Of a stretch of DNA of 64,000 bases, positions 16,907 through 26,384 are shown in pieces. Positions within the stretch are counted from its first letter, which is position 1; each line of letters opens with the position of its first letter. Made by a program: the position numbers and the translations under genes. The DNA comes from Salinibacter ruber DSM 13855 (lineage in GTDB: Bacteria; Bacteroidota; Rhodothermia; Rhodothermales; Salinibacteraceae): the NCBI RefSeq assembly GCF_000013045.1, contig NC_007677.1:124001-188000 (forward strand), in the 5' to 3' direction. Below the pieces are notes generated by a model that made no database searches, had not been told where the DNA came from, and saw only the letters and a list, made by a program, of their open reading frames with translations.

Positions 16907-17514
16907 CATCTATCCGCTACCGAATCGTCTTCTGGGTGGCGCTCGTCGCCGCAGCCGGACTGGGCGTGACGCTCATTGCTACCCTCGGGGTCAAAACCAT
17001 CTCCATCTGGCCGCCGCCGGGGCGCCAGGCGTGGCAGTATCGGCTCGTGTGGACACTCTTCGCTGTGGCCTGCGTCGGCTTTCTTGTCGTGGGCGGAATC
17101 GACGCCGGGAGTCTGGGGCTTGCCCGATGGGTGGGCGAGGCCGGAACGATCATCCTCGGCAGCATGCTCGTCGTGGGGGGCACCGCGTTGGCCAGCTACG
17201 CGATGGGGCGACTGGGGCTGCGTGGGTGCCTCGGGCTAAACGCGGAGCTCGTCACGGACGGGCCATTCGCCGTGAGCCGAAATCCCGGCTACGTAGGGGA
17301 CCTCATTCTAATCGCTGGATACGTGCTCCTCACCGACTCGGGCCTGGCAGGCATCGTGGGGGGGATTGGAGCCGTCTGGTTTCTCCTGGCGCCGTTGGCC
17401 GAAGAGCCATGGCTGGAGGAGCAGTACGGGGAGTCCTATCGACGTTACCGGCAGCGGTGTCCTCGTTTTCTCGGGGGAGCGTCGGTTCGACTGCTCTCCT
17501 CGGAAACAGCCTGA
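16882..17514 (+). CDS. ICMT-like membrane methyltransferase, 5' end replaced by IS
   Basis: A polytopic protein with about five hydrophobic segments and the isoprenylcysteine/phospholipid methyltransferase signature near the C-terminus ('GPFAVSRNPGYVGDLI' and 'EEPWLEEQYGESYRRYRQ'). The frame as given (210 residues) begins at GTG 16882 inside the IS1-like element, so the first 13-14 codons are IS sequence. Removing the IS and one duplication copy joins the frame to codons reading back to GTG 16090, which suggests an original start of about MVAATRIVFWVAL. The transmembrane core is intact, so function may survive from the new start. ICMT-like genes often accompany metal-resistance ATPases; the substrate is unknown. 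Confidence 0.8.
   Translation: MVQRSHHLTSIRYRIVFWVALVAAAGLGVTLIATLGVKTISIWPPPGRQAWQYRLVWTLFAVACVGFLVVGGIDAGSLGLARWVGEAGTIILGSMLVVGGTALASYAMGRLGLRGCLGLNAELVTDGPFAVSRNPGYVGDLILIAGYVLLTDSGLAGIVGGIGAVWFLLAPLAEEPWLEEQYGESYRRYRQRCPRFLGGASVRLLSSETA
16922..16929. repeat. Target-site duplication, right copy
   Basis: gaatcgtc directly after the right end of the IS1-like element, identical to 16106-16113. It is part of the methyltransferase coding sequence. Confidence 0.9.
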
Positions 17515-17538
17515 TAAGGCCGCTTCGCTCATCAATTC

Positions 17539-20013
17539 GTGCACAGTCCGTCCTCATCCGCCGTGGCCGAACAGGTTCAACTCGATCTCCCCGTCGTACT
17601 CCCACGCGTCCCCGACGCGACGGACGCGTGCGTCGGTCGCCTCACGGACCGCCTCCGTGGGCAGCCGGGCGTAAGCAGGGCCCACGTGGTCCCCGCCACG
17701 AACGGCGCCCCGGACCGCCTCTGCGTGCACTACGACCCCGATACGATTGCGCGCTCTCGCATCCGGCGGCGCGTGCGGAGTGTCGGCGCGGACCTGACCG
17801 ACCGGTACGGGCACCTCTCCTGGGCCGTTGAGGGAATCTCACGTCCCCGGCGCGCCCGGACCATCGCCAAGCGGCTGCGCCAAATCAATGGCGTGGTGGA
17901 GGCGGAGGCGCGTGCCGCCGAGCAGGTCCGCGTAGAGTACGACCGGTCGTCGACGAGTGCGGAGGAGATCCGCGACGTGCTCCGGTCGATGAACGTGCGG
18001 CCGCAGGGCGATCGGCTGGCGGCGCAGGGGCTGGCGGCAGAGGCCGGCCGTGGAGACCGCGAGGAAGAACACGACCACGACCATGGTGGGATCTTCGGCG
18101 AGAAGACGGAACTGATCGTTGCCGTCGCGGCCGGCGTGTGCGTGGCCCTGGGCGTTGGGCTCTCCGTCGTGGGCGGCACGCCCGGATGGGTCCCCTGGGG
18201 ACTGTATGTCGGAGCCTACGCCCTTGGCGGGTACCACACCGTGCGGGAGGCGGTCGAGACGCTCCGGGCCGGCGAGTTTGAAGTAGATTTCCTCATGCTG
18301 GTGGCCGCGGGGGGAGCGGCGGTGCTCGGGAAATGGCTGGAGGGGGCGTTTCTGCTGTTTCTCTTCTCCCTCGGCCACGCGCTGGAGCACTACGCGATGC
18401 GCCGCGCCCGCCGGGCCATCGAGTCGCTCGCCGACCTGGCCCCAGACACCGCGCTCGTCCGCCGCGACGGAGAAGAACGAGAGGTTTCCGTCGATCAGCT
18501 GCGGGTGGGAGACACAGTCATCGTGAAGCCGAACGAGCGCATTCCGGCGGACGGATTCGTTACCCAGGGCGAGAGCGCCGTCAACCAGGCCCCGGTGACT
18601 GGCGAGAGCGTGCCGGTGGACAAGACACCCGTTGAAACCCCGGCGGCCGTGCGGGACCCGACGACCCTAGACGCGGCCCACCGCGTTTACGCCGGCACGA
18701 TCAACGGGAGCGGCGTGCTGGAGGTACGCGTCACGAAGCGGGCGGGCGAGTCGACCCTTTCACGAGTCGTACAGATGGTCACGGAGGCGGAAGCCGAGAA
18801 GTCCCCGACCGAACGCTTCACCGACCGGTTTGAGCGGGTCTTCGTGCCGGCCGTCCTCGGGCTGGTGGGGCTTCTTCTCTTTGCCTGGGTGCCCCTCGGC
18901 GAGCCCGTTGCCGACAGCTTCTACCGCGCCATGGCTGTGCTCGTGGCCGCCAGTCCGTGCGCCCTCGCCATCGCCACGCCGAGTGCCGTGCTGAGTGCCC
19001 TGGCCCGGGCCGGGCAGGGGGGCGTGCTCGTGAAGGGGGGCGGCCCGCTCGAACACCTCGGCCGACTCGGCGCCGTCGCGTTCGACAAGACGGGCACCCT
19101 CACGGAGGGGGCGCCCCGCGTCACGGACGTGCGTCCCCACAACGGAACGTCCGAAGAAGACCTTCTCCGGGCCGCCGTCGCCGCCGAACGGCTCAGCGAC
19201 CACCCGCTGGCGGAGGCGGTGGTCCAGTACGGGGACGAACACCTCGAGGGCCGCCCGCCCGAAGACGCGGCGGAAATGAAGGGCATCACGGGCCGGGGCA
19301 TTCGGGCCTCTGTGGGAGGGCGTCCCGTGCACGTCGGGAACGCGGCCCTTTTCGACGAGGTCGGCGGCCCACCGCCCCCGGACCCGCTCCGCGACGAGGT
19401 GGAGGCGCTGGAGGCCGATGGGCGAACGACGATGATTGTCCGTCGCGGGGACACCTACCTCGGCGTGGTGGGCCTCGCCGATGCGCCCCGTCCAGAGGCC
19501 GCGGGCGTGGTGGAGCAGCTGCGCCGCGCGGGCATCCGGCGGATGGTCATGCTTTCGGGCGACAACCAGCGCGTCGTGGACGCGGCGGCCGAACGGCTGG
19601 GGCTCGACGAGGCCCGGGGCGACCTGCTGCCCAGCGACAAGGTGGACACCGTGCGGGCGCTCCGTCAGGACGAAGACGTGGCCATGGTGGGCGATGGGGT
19701 GAACGACGCGCCCGCCATGGCGAACGCCACCGTGGGCGTTGCGATGGGGGCGGCGGGATCGGACGCGGCCCTGGAGACCGCCGACGTGGCCCTGATGGCC
19801 GACGACCTGTCCCAGCTGCCGTTCGCGGTGGGGCTCAGCCGACAGACCCGCCGCGTCATCACGCAGAACCTGTGGATTGCGCTCGGCATGGTGGCGGTGC
19901 TGGTGCCCGCTACGATTGCGGGGCTCTCCATCGGCCCGGCCGTGGTGCTGCACGAAGGGTCGACGCTGCTCGTCGTGGGCAATGCGCTGCGGCTGCTCCG
20001 GTACGACACGTAG
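17539..20013 (+). CDS. P1B-4-type heavy-metal efflux ATPase
   Basis: An 824-residue P-type ATPase that should export a divalent metal from the cytoplasm. The catalytic parts are complete: TGES at 354-357, phosphorylation loop DKTGT at 516-520, and 'MVGDGVNDAPAMANA'. The transmembrane metal motif is SPC at 472-474, and the last helix pair has HEGST at 805-809. SPC plus HEG[GS]T defines the P1B-4 group (Co, Zn or Fe export). The N-terminal 170 residues look like two degenerate ferredoxin-like metal-binding domains without CxxC, then a His-rich stretch ('EEEHDHDHGG'). The start is a GTG, with no ATG nearby. It lies 24 bp after the methyltransferase. Confidence 0.93.
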   Translation: MHSPSSSAVAEQVQLDLPVVLPRVPDATDACVGRLTDRLRGQPGVSRAHVVPATNGAPDRLCVHYDPDTIARSRIRRRVRSVGADLTDRYGHLSWAVEGISRPRRARTIAKRLRQINGVVEAEARAAEQVRVEYDRSSTSAEEIRDVLRSMNVRPQGDRLAAQGLAAEAGRGDREEEHDHDHGGIFGEKTELIVAVAAGVCVALGVGLSVVGGTPGWVPWGLYVGAYALGGYHTVREAVETLRAGEFEVDFLMLVAAGGAAVLGKWLEGAFLLFLFSLGHALEHYAMRRARRAIESLADLAPDTALVRRDGEEREVSVDQLRVGDTVIVKPNERIPADGFVTQGESAVNQAPVTGESVPVDKTPVETPAAVRDPTTLDAAHRVYAGTINGSGVLEVRVTKRAGESTLSRVVQMVTEAEAEKSPTERFTDRFERVFVPAVLGLVGLLLFAWVPLGEPVADSFYRAMAVLVAASPCALAIATPSAVLSALARAGQGGVLVKGGGPLEHLGRLGAVAFDKTGTLTEGAPRVTDVRPHNGTSEEDLLRAAVAAERLSDHPLAEAVVQYGDEHLEGRPPEDAAEMKGITGRGIRASVGGRPVHVGNAALFDEVGGPPPPDPLRDEVEALEADGRTTMIVRRGDTYLGVVGLADAPRPEAAGVVEQLRRAGIRRMVMLSGDNQRVVDAAAERLGLDEARGDLLPSDKVDTVRALRQDEDVAMVGDGVNDAPAMANATVGVAMGAAGSDAALETADVALMADDLSQLPFAVGLSRQTRRVITQNLWIALGMVAVLVPATIAGLSIGPAVVLHEGSTLLVVGNALRLLRYDT

Positions 20014-20117
20014 CGGCCGCAACGGAACTGGACTGGACCCCTCGTCCTATGAGGCACCGTCTGCGAAGGGACATCCAGTTTTTACTCGGCCGTTTTCCCT
20101 GCCATAGACCCACGCCC

Positions 20118-20495
20118 ATGTCCGGCAATCCCGCCTCCGACGCCCCAGCTGACGCGCACGACGGGACCTGCGGAACGGAGGCAGCGCTTTCGGCGTCGCT
20201 GCCCACGGCCGCGGTTACCGACGCGACCGTCCGCCTCCTCAAAGGCTTTGCCGACCAGACGCGGCTGCGCATCCTGTGCCTGCTCCGCGACCGAGAGGTC
20301 TGCGTGCACAACATCGTGGAGGCGCTCGACATGAGCCAGTCGGCCATCAGCCACCAGCTGCGCGTGCTGCGCGACGCCCGGCTCGTGTCGCACCGACGCG
20401 AGGGACGGCACGTCTACTACCGCCTCGCCGACGACCACGTCCGCGAGATGCTGGAAAATGCCCTGTCGCACGGGGCCGAACCGGACTCGCAGTGA
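20118..20495 (+). CDS. ArsR/SmtB-family metal-responsive repressor
   Basis: A 125-residue winged-helix regulator. The core reads 'FADQTRLRILCLL', then 'REVCVHNIVEALDMSQSAIS', the recognition helix 'SAISHQLRVLRDARLVSHRR' and 'GRHVYYRLADDHVREML'. The Cys/His in 'EVCVHNIV' sit where ArsR/CadC proteins bind metal in helix alpha-3, and the N-terminal extension holds another His/Cys pair ('HDGTCG'). It lies 104 bp after the ATPase on the same strand and probably represses the operon through the dyad at 16046-16061. Which metal is sensed is not clear; the ATPase type favours Zn, Co or Fe. Confidence 0.93.
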   Translation: MSGNPASDAPADAHDGTCGTEAALSASLPTAAVTDATVRLLKGFADQTRLRILCLLRDREVCVHNIVEALDMSQSAISHQLRVLRDARLVSHRREGRHVYYRLADDHVREMLENALSHGAEPDSQ

Positions 20496-20542
20496 GCGGG
20501 TGTTTTCAGTGACCGAATGCCGAGACGGCACGCCGTGGCGGG

Positions 20543-22162
20543 TTACGAGGCGTTCTTGTCGGCCGGCGTCCCGAACCCGCCGCCGCCCGGCGTCTCGACG
20601 CGCACTCGACTGCCCGCGGGGAGCGTCCGCGAAACGTGGGCCGGCAGTTCCTCCTCGCGCCCATCGGGATGAATGAGCACCGTGCGCCCCGGCGCCCCGG
20701 GCTTGCCCCCGTTGCGGCCCCACGGCCCCCGGTTCCGCCGCGTGCTGAGCATCGTCGCGGTCGTCGGCACGAGCAGTTCGTAGACGCGCACGAGCCCGTC
20801 GCCGCCCCGAAACCGGCCCGCGCCGCCGCTGCCGGGGCGCAGCCGGTAGGCGACGATTCGAAACGGATACGTCTGCTCCAGCGCCTCGACGGGCGTGTTG
20901 AGCGTGTTCGTCATGTGCACGTGCACCCCGCTGAGGCCGTCCCCGTCGGCATGGGCGCCCATGCCGCCGCCGATGGTTTCGTAGTAGGCAAAGGGCGACC
21001 CGCCGGGCCGCAGCCCGGAGGCGACGTCCTCGGTTCGCTCAGGGCGCGTGCCGCCAAGGGTGAGGTTGTTCATCGTGCCCTGCCCGGCGGCCGGGACGCG
21101 GTCGGGGAGCGCCTGCGCGAGCGCCCCGAGCACCGTATCGACGATGCGCTGGGAGGTTTCCACGTTGCCGCCCGCCACCGCGTGCGGCGCCTCGGCATTC
21201 ACGAGACATCCCTCCGGGGCGGTCACGGAGACGGGCGCGAGGCTCCCTGCATTTCCCGGAATGTCACCCCGGGTGAGGCCCTGCACCACGTAGTAGCAGG
21301 CCGATTTCGTGATGGGGAGCACGGCGTTCAGGTTGCCGTCCACCGCGTCGCCGGTGCCGTCGAAGTCGAACGTGATCGTGTCGCCCTGCACCGTCGCGGC
21401 CACGCGGATTGTGGCGGGGTCTGCGTCGCCCACCTCCACGTCGTCGGCAAAGGCGTACGTGCCCGCGGGCCAGTCGGACAGGGCCGCCCGCGTCCGGCGC
21501 TCGCTGTAGGCCTGCAGGTGGCGGGCGTAGGTCGTGACCTCGTTTGCCCCGTGCGCCTCGGCCAGGGCCTGCAGGCGCTCCGTGCCGACCGTGTGGGCGG
21601 CCCGCTGCGCCGCAAGGTCGCCCCGCCGCTCCTCGGGGGTGCGCACGTTGCGGAGGAGGGTCTGGAGGAGCGCGTCGTTGCGCGTGCCGCCGTCGACCAG
21701 CTTGACGGGCGGAATGATGGTGCCCTCCTGTACCAGCTCGGTGGCGAGGGGGAGCGAGCCGGGCGTCATGCCGCCGACGTCGGCGTGGTGGGCCCGGCTC
21801 GCCACGAAGAACGAGGGCGCGTCTGCGGTGCCGACGAACACGGGCGAGACCATGGTCACGTCCGGCAGGTGCGTGCCGCCCGCGTACGGGTCGTTCAGGA
21901 TCACCACGTCGCCCTCGGCCCAGGCGTCCACGGCGGCCCGCGCCGCGTCGACGCTCGCGGGCATGGCGCCCAGGTGGACGGGGATGTGGGCGGCCTGCGC
22001 CACGAGGGCGCCGCCCCTGTCGAACACCGCGCAGGAGAAGTCGAGCCGCTCCTTGATGTTGGGCGAGTGGCTGGTGCGCCGGAGCGTCACGCCCATCTCG
22101 TCGGCCACCCCCTCAAAGCGGTGGCGGTAGAGCTCCAGCAGGATGGGGTCGGCGTCGGGCAT
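20543..22162 (-). CDS. Hydantoinase B/oxoprolinase family protein (HyuB-like)
   Basis: A 539-residue protein matching the B component throughout: 'RHRFEGVADEMGVTLRRTSHSPNI' at the N-terminus, then 'LNDPYAGGTHLPDVTMV', 'ASRAHHADVGGMTPGS' and 'YETIGGGMGAHADGDG'. HyuB pairs with HyuA to open hydantoin or 5-oxoproline rings using ATP. No HyuA gene is visible on either side, so the partner is either elsewhere or absent. The ATG at 22162 was preferred over a 26-codon upstream extension because it starts at the conserved domain. Confidence 0.9.
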   Translation of the reverse strand: MPDADPILLELYRHRFEGVADEMGVTLRRTSHSPNIKERLDFSCAVFDRGGALVAQAAHIPVHLGAMPASVDAARAAVDAWAEGDVVILNDPYAGGTHLPDVTMVSPVFVGTADAPSFFVASRAHHADVGGMTPGSLPLATELVQEGTIIPPVKLVDGGTRNDALLQTLLRNVRTPEERRGDLAAQRAAHTVGTERLQALAEAHGANEVTTYARHLQAYSERRTRAALSDWPAGTYAFADDVEVGDADPATIRVAATVQGDTITFDFDGTGDAVDGNLNAVLPITKSACYYVVQGLTRGDIPGNAGSLAPVSVTAPEGCLVNAEAPHAVAGGNVETSQRIVDTVLGALAQALPDRVPAAGQGTMNNLTLGGTRPERTEDVASGLRPGGSPFAYYETIGGGMGAHADGDGLSGVHVHMTNTLNTPVEALEQTYPFRIVAYRLRPGSGGAGRFRGGDGLVRVYELLVPTTATMLSTRRNRGPWGRNGGKPGAPGRTVLIHPDGREEELPAHVSRTLPAGSRVRVETPGGGGFGTPADKNAS

Positions 22163-23172
22163 ACAAATGGACCTGTAAGCGTGGAAAGCGCCGCGACGGG
22201 GCTGGGGCGCAGGGACGTGGTCTGCTTCTGCTCGTTCCATCGCGTTCCGGAAGGGGCGTCTTGGCGCCCAGACACGGATTTTTGAAGAGCCCCCTTCGTC
22301 ACGTGCATAGCGCGCCGCTGCCGAAGGGCCGGAGAAATATTCCTGAGGGGCGTTCCAGCACCGTCAGCCCCGGGCGTCAGGCGAACGGGCGGCTCGGTGC
22401 TGAAAACTCATCGGATCTGCATCTCAGTCCCCATGCCCCCCACTCCTCGTGGGCTAGCGTCTCCGCCTCGGGTTCCGCCTCACGGCTGGCGTTCGAGAGG
22501 GGTTGGCAAGGCGGGGTCGGACGCGTGAGGGCGCCCACTGCGCACACGACCCGGCTACGCTCCGACTCTTCCTGGCTTCGGCGTCGGGAGGAGGTCTCGT
22601 CGATCATCGAGCCGCGGGGCAGGGAGGAGAGCCAGTCGCAAATTGCTGTAAGTCGGTGAGCGTCAACGCGACGCGGAACGGAATAACGTCCGTTGAACGT
22701 GTTCAGCCTCGGTGGGCCACCGCGTCTCTGCTCGGCGAATCCGCCCTCTCACCCTTTCGGGGCTGTCGGGCAGTACAGGGCGGATCCACGTCCGGCACCC
22801 CCGCTGGAGTCCCTGAACAGGGGCCGCTTGGGCCCAGGGCGAGGAGACGTGGGGCTTAACTATTGATAAGAGCGGAGTGTTGGGCATCAGAGCATGCCCT
22901 GAGCGGCTCAGCGTGCGGAATGGAGCGTACATTTCGGGGGCAGATACGAACCCTGGCACAGTTGTTGGAAACCTGGCATGTACGCTCGGCGGCGTGAGGC
23001 AAAAGGCGGCTGGGGCGTGCAGTAGGGCTCCCGTCCCCCTTTGCCTCCGGCCGAGCCCCGTGCGAATTGTGCACGCCCGTCTGCAGGGCCCCAGGGCAAC
23101 GCCCATGGAGGCCACATGCGAAGCAGACGGCACTCTCGCTTCAGTACCCCACTGACAACCGATTCGATTCCG
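22163..23172. other. Intergenic, about 1 kb, no gene recognised
   Basis: Located between the divergent hyuB-like and T9SS genes. Several short ORFs occur on both strands but none continues far enough or shows a family motif. It may hold degraded coding sequence, since the stretch at 22500-22660 has a protein-like plus-strand frame, but I cannot identify it. Confidence 0.45.
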
Positions 23173-25830
23173 ATGCGTTGCTCCCCAGTGCTAAGCCGCC
23201 TTCGAACCGCCGCCGTGCTTCTGGTAGGCATGTTTCTGTGTGCGCCGTGGCTGGGGTACGGCCAAGAGACCCCAGAAATTGAAGGCACGATCACCGTGCG
23301 CACCGACGCCGGCGGATCGGAGACGCTCCCCCTCGGAATAGACCCCAATGCGACCGCCGGGGTGGACCCGGCGTTTGGAGAAGCCGAACTGCCGCCCCCA
23401 CCCCCGTCCGGCGTGTTTGATGCCCGGTGGATTGACGACGATGTCCCGCCATCGACGTTCGGGGAGGGCCTGCCCGTCGACGTCCGGCAGGGGAGCGCGA
23501 GCGCCGCCGGGACCCGGCAGCACGAGATCCAGTTCCGGGCCGAGGACGCGGCCACCGAAGTCGTCATCGAATGGGACCTGCCGGCGGGGGTGACCGGGAC
23601 GATCGTGGACAAATTTGACGGCTCGGTCTACGGGCCCGTCGAGATGACGGGGAACGACTCCCTCACGGTGAGCCCGGGCGACCCGGATGCCCTCCTCACG
23701 ATCGACTACAACAGCGCGCCGACGCTCGACACGAATGCAGGCACGACGCTGGACGAGGGCGGACAGGTGACCCTTTCGACCGATTCGCTCAGTGCCTCGG
23801 ACCCGGACCACGACCCATCGGAGCTCACATTTACCGTGACGAGTGGGCCGACGGAGGGCGTCCTTCGGGTCTCGGGGACGGCGGCCATGGAGTTTACGCA
23901 GCAGGATCTGATTGATGGGGCCGTCACGTACGACCACACCGCCGACATCGCGCCCGGGGACACGCCGCCCGACGACGCCTTTGCGTTTAACCTGCAGGAC
24001 GGCAAGGGCGAAGGCCCGACGGGCAACGTCTTTTCGGTGTCGGTGCTCGGGACGAACGATCCCCCAACGGCCGCCGCCGACGCCGACACAACGCAGCAGG
24101 GCACGCCGATTTCCATTGCTGCGCCAGGGGTGCTCGAAAACGACAGCGACCCCAACGGGAACCCGCTTTCGGTATCGGCGGTCAACGGAAGCCCGTCGGA
24201 CGTCGGCCAACAGATCTCCTTGACGTCCGGCGCGCTCCTGACGATCGAGACGAACGGGGCCTACAGCTACGCCCCAAACGGCGCATTCGACAACCTGAGC
24301 GACGGGGAGACCGCCTCGGACAGCTTCACCTACACGGCCAGTGACGGGAACGGAGGGACCAACCAGGCCAGTGTGTCCCTCACCATCGAGGGCCTCAACG
24401 GCGCGCCCGTCGCGGCGGATGACAGTTTTGCTACGTACGAGGACAGCACGCTGACCGTCGACGCGCCCGGAATTCTCGGAAATGACAACGATCCGGACGC
24501 AGATCCGCTAACTCCCTCGGTGGTATCGGACCCGAGTAATGGAACGGTCACGCTGAGCAACGATGGCTCTTTCGAGTACGTCCCGGCATCGGGATTCGCC
24601 GACACCGATAGCTTCACATACGAAGTCTCCGACGAAGGCGGCGCCACCGATCAGGCCACTGTGGCGCTCACCGTGAATGGAACGCGCACCCTGGCCCTGG
24701 ACGACGGGTGGAACCTGGTGTCGCTGCCCTACCAGCTGGAGGACCCGACCTTCGGCTCGGTCCTGCCGTCGTGCACGAGCGGGTTCGGTTACGACCCGGA
24801 CTCCGGCAACCAGTCCCTCTCGGGCGGGGACACGCTCACTGTCGGACAGGGGTATTGGGCAAACTGCCCGTCCGGAACGGCGCAGGTGACCGGCGTGAAG
24901 GCCGACGCGCAGACCGTCAGCGTCGCCGCGGGGTGGAACCTCGTCGGGCCGTTCGGCGACTCCACCGACACCGGAGCGATCTCGTCCGATCCGCAGGGCA
25001 TCGTTGCGTCGTCCGTCTACGGCTTCGATCCGTCGGACGGCTACATGCCGGTCTCCACGCTTGCGCCGGGCGAGGGGTACTGGATCAACGCCAGCGCGTC
25101 GGGAACGCTGACGCTGGGGGGGAGCGGGGATGGCAGCAGCCTCACGGCCGGGACGCGTCTCCAGAACGCGGGCGAGGACGAGAAGACAGCCTCCCTCCAC
25201 GTAACCGACGACGAGGGGCGCGAGGCGACGCTTTGGCTCCGGCGCGACCGGCCCACGTCGAAGCAACAGAGACACATGCTGCCCCCAATTCCTCCCGGGG
25301 GCACATTCGACGTCCGGTTTGCCAACGGTGGGGCCCTGGCCCCCGTGGCGTCCGGCGCCGGGCCCCCCTCCGTCCACGACGTGAAGCTGCAGGGAGTGGC
25401 GTACCCCCTGACGCTTCGCCTGCAGGGCGGCTCGCGAGCCGGCGCCGTCCGCGTCCGGAAAGACCGTGGCCCCGACGCAGACGTCACGACCTTGACCGCG
25501 GAGGCCCCGTCGGTGACCCTGCAGGACGGAGACGGGCAGCTCCAGGTGGGCCTCCAACCCGCCCCCGACCAGTTTTCTCTGCAGAACAGCGCGCCGAATC
25601 CCGCCAGCGGGCCGGCCACGATCGCGTTCAGCGTTCCCGAGCAGACACACGTAACGATCGACATGTTCGATGTGCTGGGGAGGAGGGTCGCAACGCTCGC
25701 GGACGGGCAGAGGGAGCCGGGCCGACACGACGTTCGCCTGGATGTTGGGTCGCTTTCCAGTGGCACGTACTTCTACCGCATGTCCGCCGACGGCTTTTCG
25801 AAGACGCGGCGCCTGGAGGTCATCCGGTAG
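23173..25830 (+). CDS. Large secreted multidomain protein with T9SS sorting domain
   Basis: An 885-residue protein. The signal peptide ends around 'WLGYGQ'. Residues about 180-300 form a CSPG/cadherin-like repeat ('LDTNAGTTLDEGGQVTLSTD'). It is followed by two tandem-95/Big_9-type units, each with the calcium-site-like pattern 'VLENDSDPNGNPLSV' or 'ILGNDNDPDADPLTP'. Two 'GWNLVSLP/GWNLVGPF' repeats follow, and the last 85 residues are a T9SS type A sorting domain ('LQNSAPNPASGPATIAFSVP', 'DVLGRRVATLADG', 'SGTYFYRMSADG', ending 'TRRLEVIR'). It is probably exported by the type IX system and attached to the surface or released, perhaps as an adhesin. The substrate is unknown. Confidence 0.88.
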   Translation: MRCSPVLSRLRTAAVLLVGMFLCAPWLGYGQETPEIEGTITVRTDAGGSETLPLGIDPNATAGVDPAFGEAELPPPPPSGVFDARWIDDDVPPSTFGEGLPVDVRQGSASAAGTRQHEIQFRAEDAATEVVIEWDLPAGVTGTIVDKFDGSVYGPVEMTGNDSLTVSPGDPDALLTIDYNSAPTLDTNAGTTLDEGGQVTLSTDSLSASDPDHDPSELTFTVTSGPTEGVLRVSGTAAMEFTQQDLIDGAVTYDHTADIAPGDTPPDDAFAFNLQDGKGEGPTGNVFSVSVLGTNDPPTAAADADTTQQGTPISIAAPGVLENDSDPNGNPLSVSAVNGSPSDVGQQISLTSGALLTIETNGAYSYAPNGAFDNLSDGETASDSFTYTASDGNGGTNQASVSLTIEGLNGAPVAADDSFATYEDSTLTVDAPGILGNDNDPDADPLTPSVVSDPSNGTVTLSNDGSFEYVPASGFADTDSFTYEVSDEGGATDQATVALTVNGTRTLALDDGWNLVSLPYQLEDPTFGSVLPSCTSGFGYDPDSGNQSLSGGDTLTVGQGYWANCPSGTAQVTGVKADAQTVSVAAGWNLVGPFGDSTDTGAISSDPQGIVASSVYGFDPSDGYMPVSTLAPGEGYWINASASGTLTLGGSGDGSSLTAGTRLQNAGEDEKTASLHVTDDEGREATLWLRRDRPTSKQQRHMLPPIPPGGTFDVRFANGGALAPVASGAGPPSVHDVKLQGVAYPLTLRLQGGSRAGAVRVRKDRGPDADVTTLTAEAPSVTLQDGDGQLQVGLQPAPDQFSLQNSAPNPASGPATIAFSVPEQTHVTIDMFDVLGRRVATLADGQREPGRHDVRLDVGSLSSGTYFYRMSADGFSKTRRLEVIR

Positions 25831-26384
25831 AAGAAGGGGGCTGCCGGGCGGGAGAGCGTACCGGAAAGATCCCACGCCATCCGGAGCTGAGGGTCGGCAA
25901 AGAAAAGCCCCGCCGGCCTGGTCTGGTGGAAGGGACGGCCGACGGGGGGCTCACAGCTACCACTGCAAGCGTGACAAGTAACTTTCAAGGAGGACCGTTT
26001 CGTTCCGGTATGGAAGACAATCCTCGTCACCAAAAGACTAATATATGGTGAACAGGTCTTCTTTAGATCGGGTAGGGCGTTGGCCATTCCCTGGGCGCGT
26101 ATGCTCCGGTCTGGTTCACGCGCCGGGCCCACCGATGATTTGGACCGTCGGGACCCGTCCCCGACAAGGTGACTCCGGCGCTCGGGCGCCGTCACTGCCA
26201 ACAGGTGCAATCTGTGTCCCGGCCCGATCACCAAGGCGTAGACGAACAGATTGGGCGGGGATACGCGCCACCAACTCGTCCCCCCGAATCTCACAGGTTG
26301 CCCCATCGACTTAGGGGCATCCTCCCCGCCGCCGATAACAAGGGCGAAGCGGAAAGCTCAACCAATTAAGAAACGGTGGTCATC
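25831..26384. other. Intergenic, no feature seen
   Basis: About 550 bp between the T9SS gene and a doubtful small ORF. No motif-bearing frame, strong terminator or RNA fold was recognised. Confidence 0.45.

Larger units (their letters stand above)
16114..16921 (+). mobile_element. IS1-family insertion sequence, 808 bp, intact-looking
   Basis: The element runs from ggtagcgg to ccgctacc, with imperfect terminal inverted repeats continuing inward (aagtagtga on the left, tcactta on the right). It is flanked by the 8-bp duplication gaatcgtc. It encodes two overlapping frames, an InsA-like zinc-finger/helix-turn-helix protein and an InsB-like DDE catalytic part, joined at a run of seven A at 16437-16443. 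Length and organisation match IS1. The clean duplication indicates simple transposition, probably recent. Confidence 0.92.
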
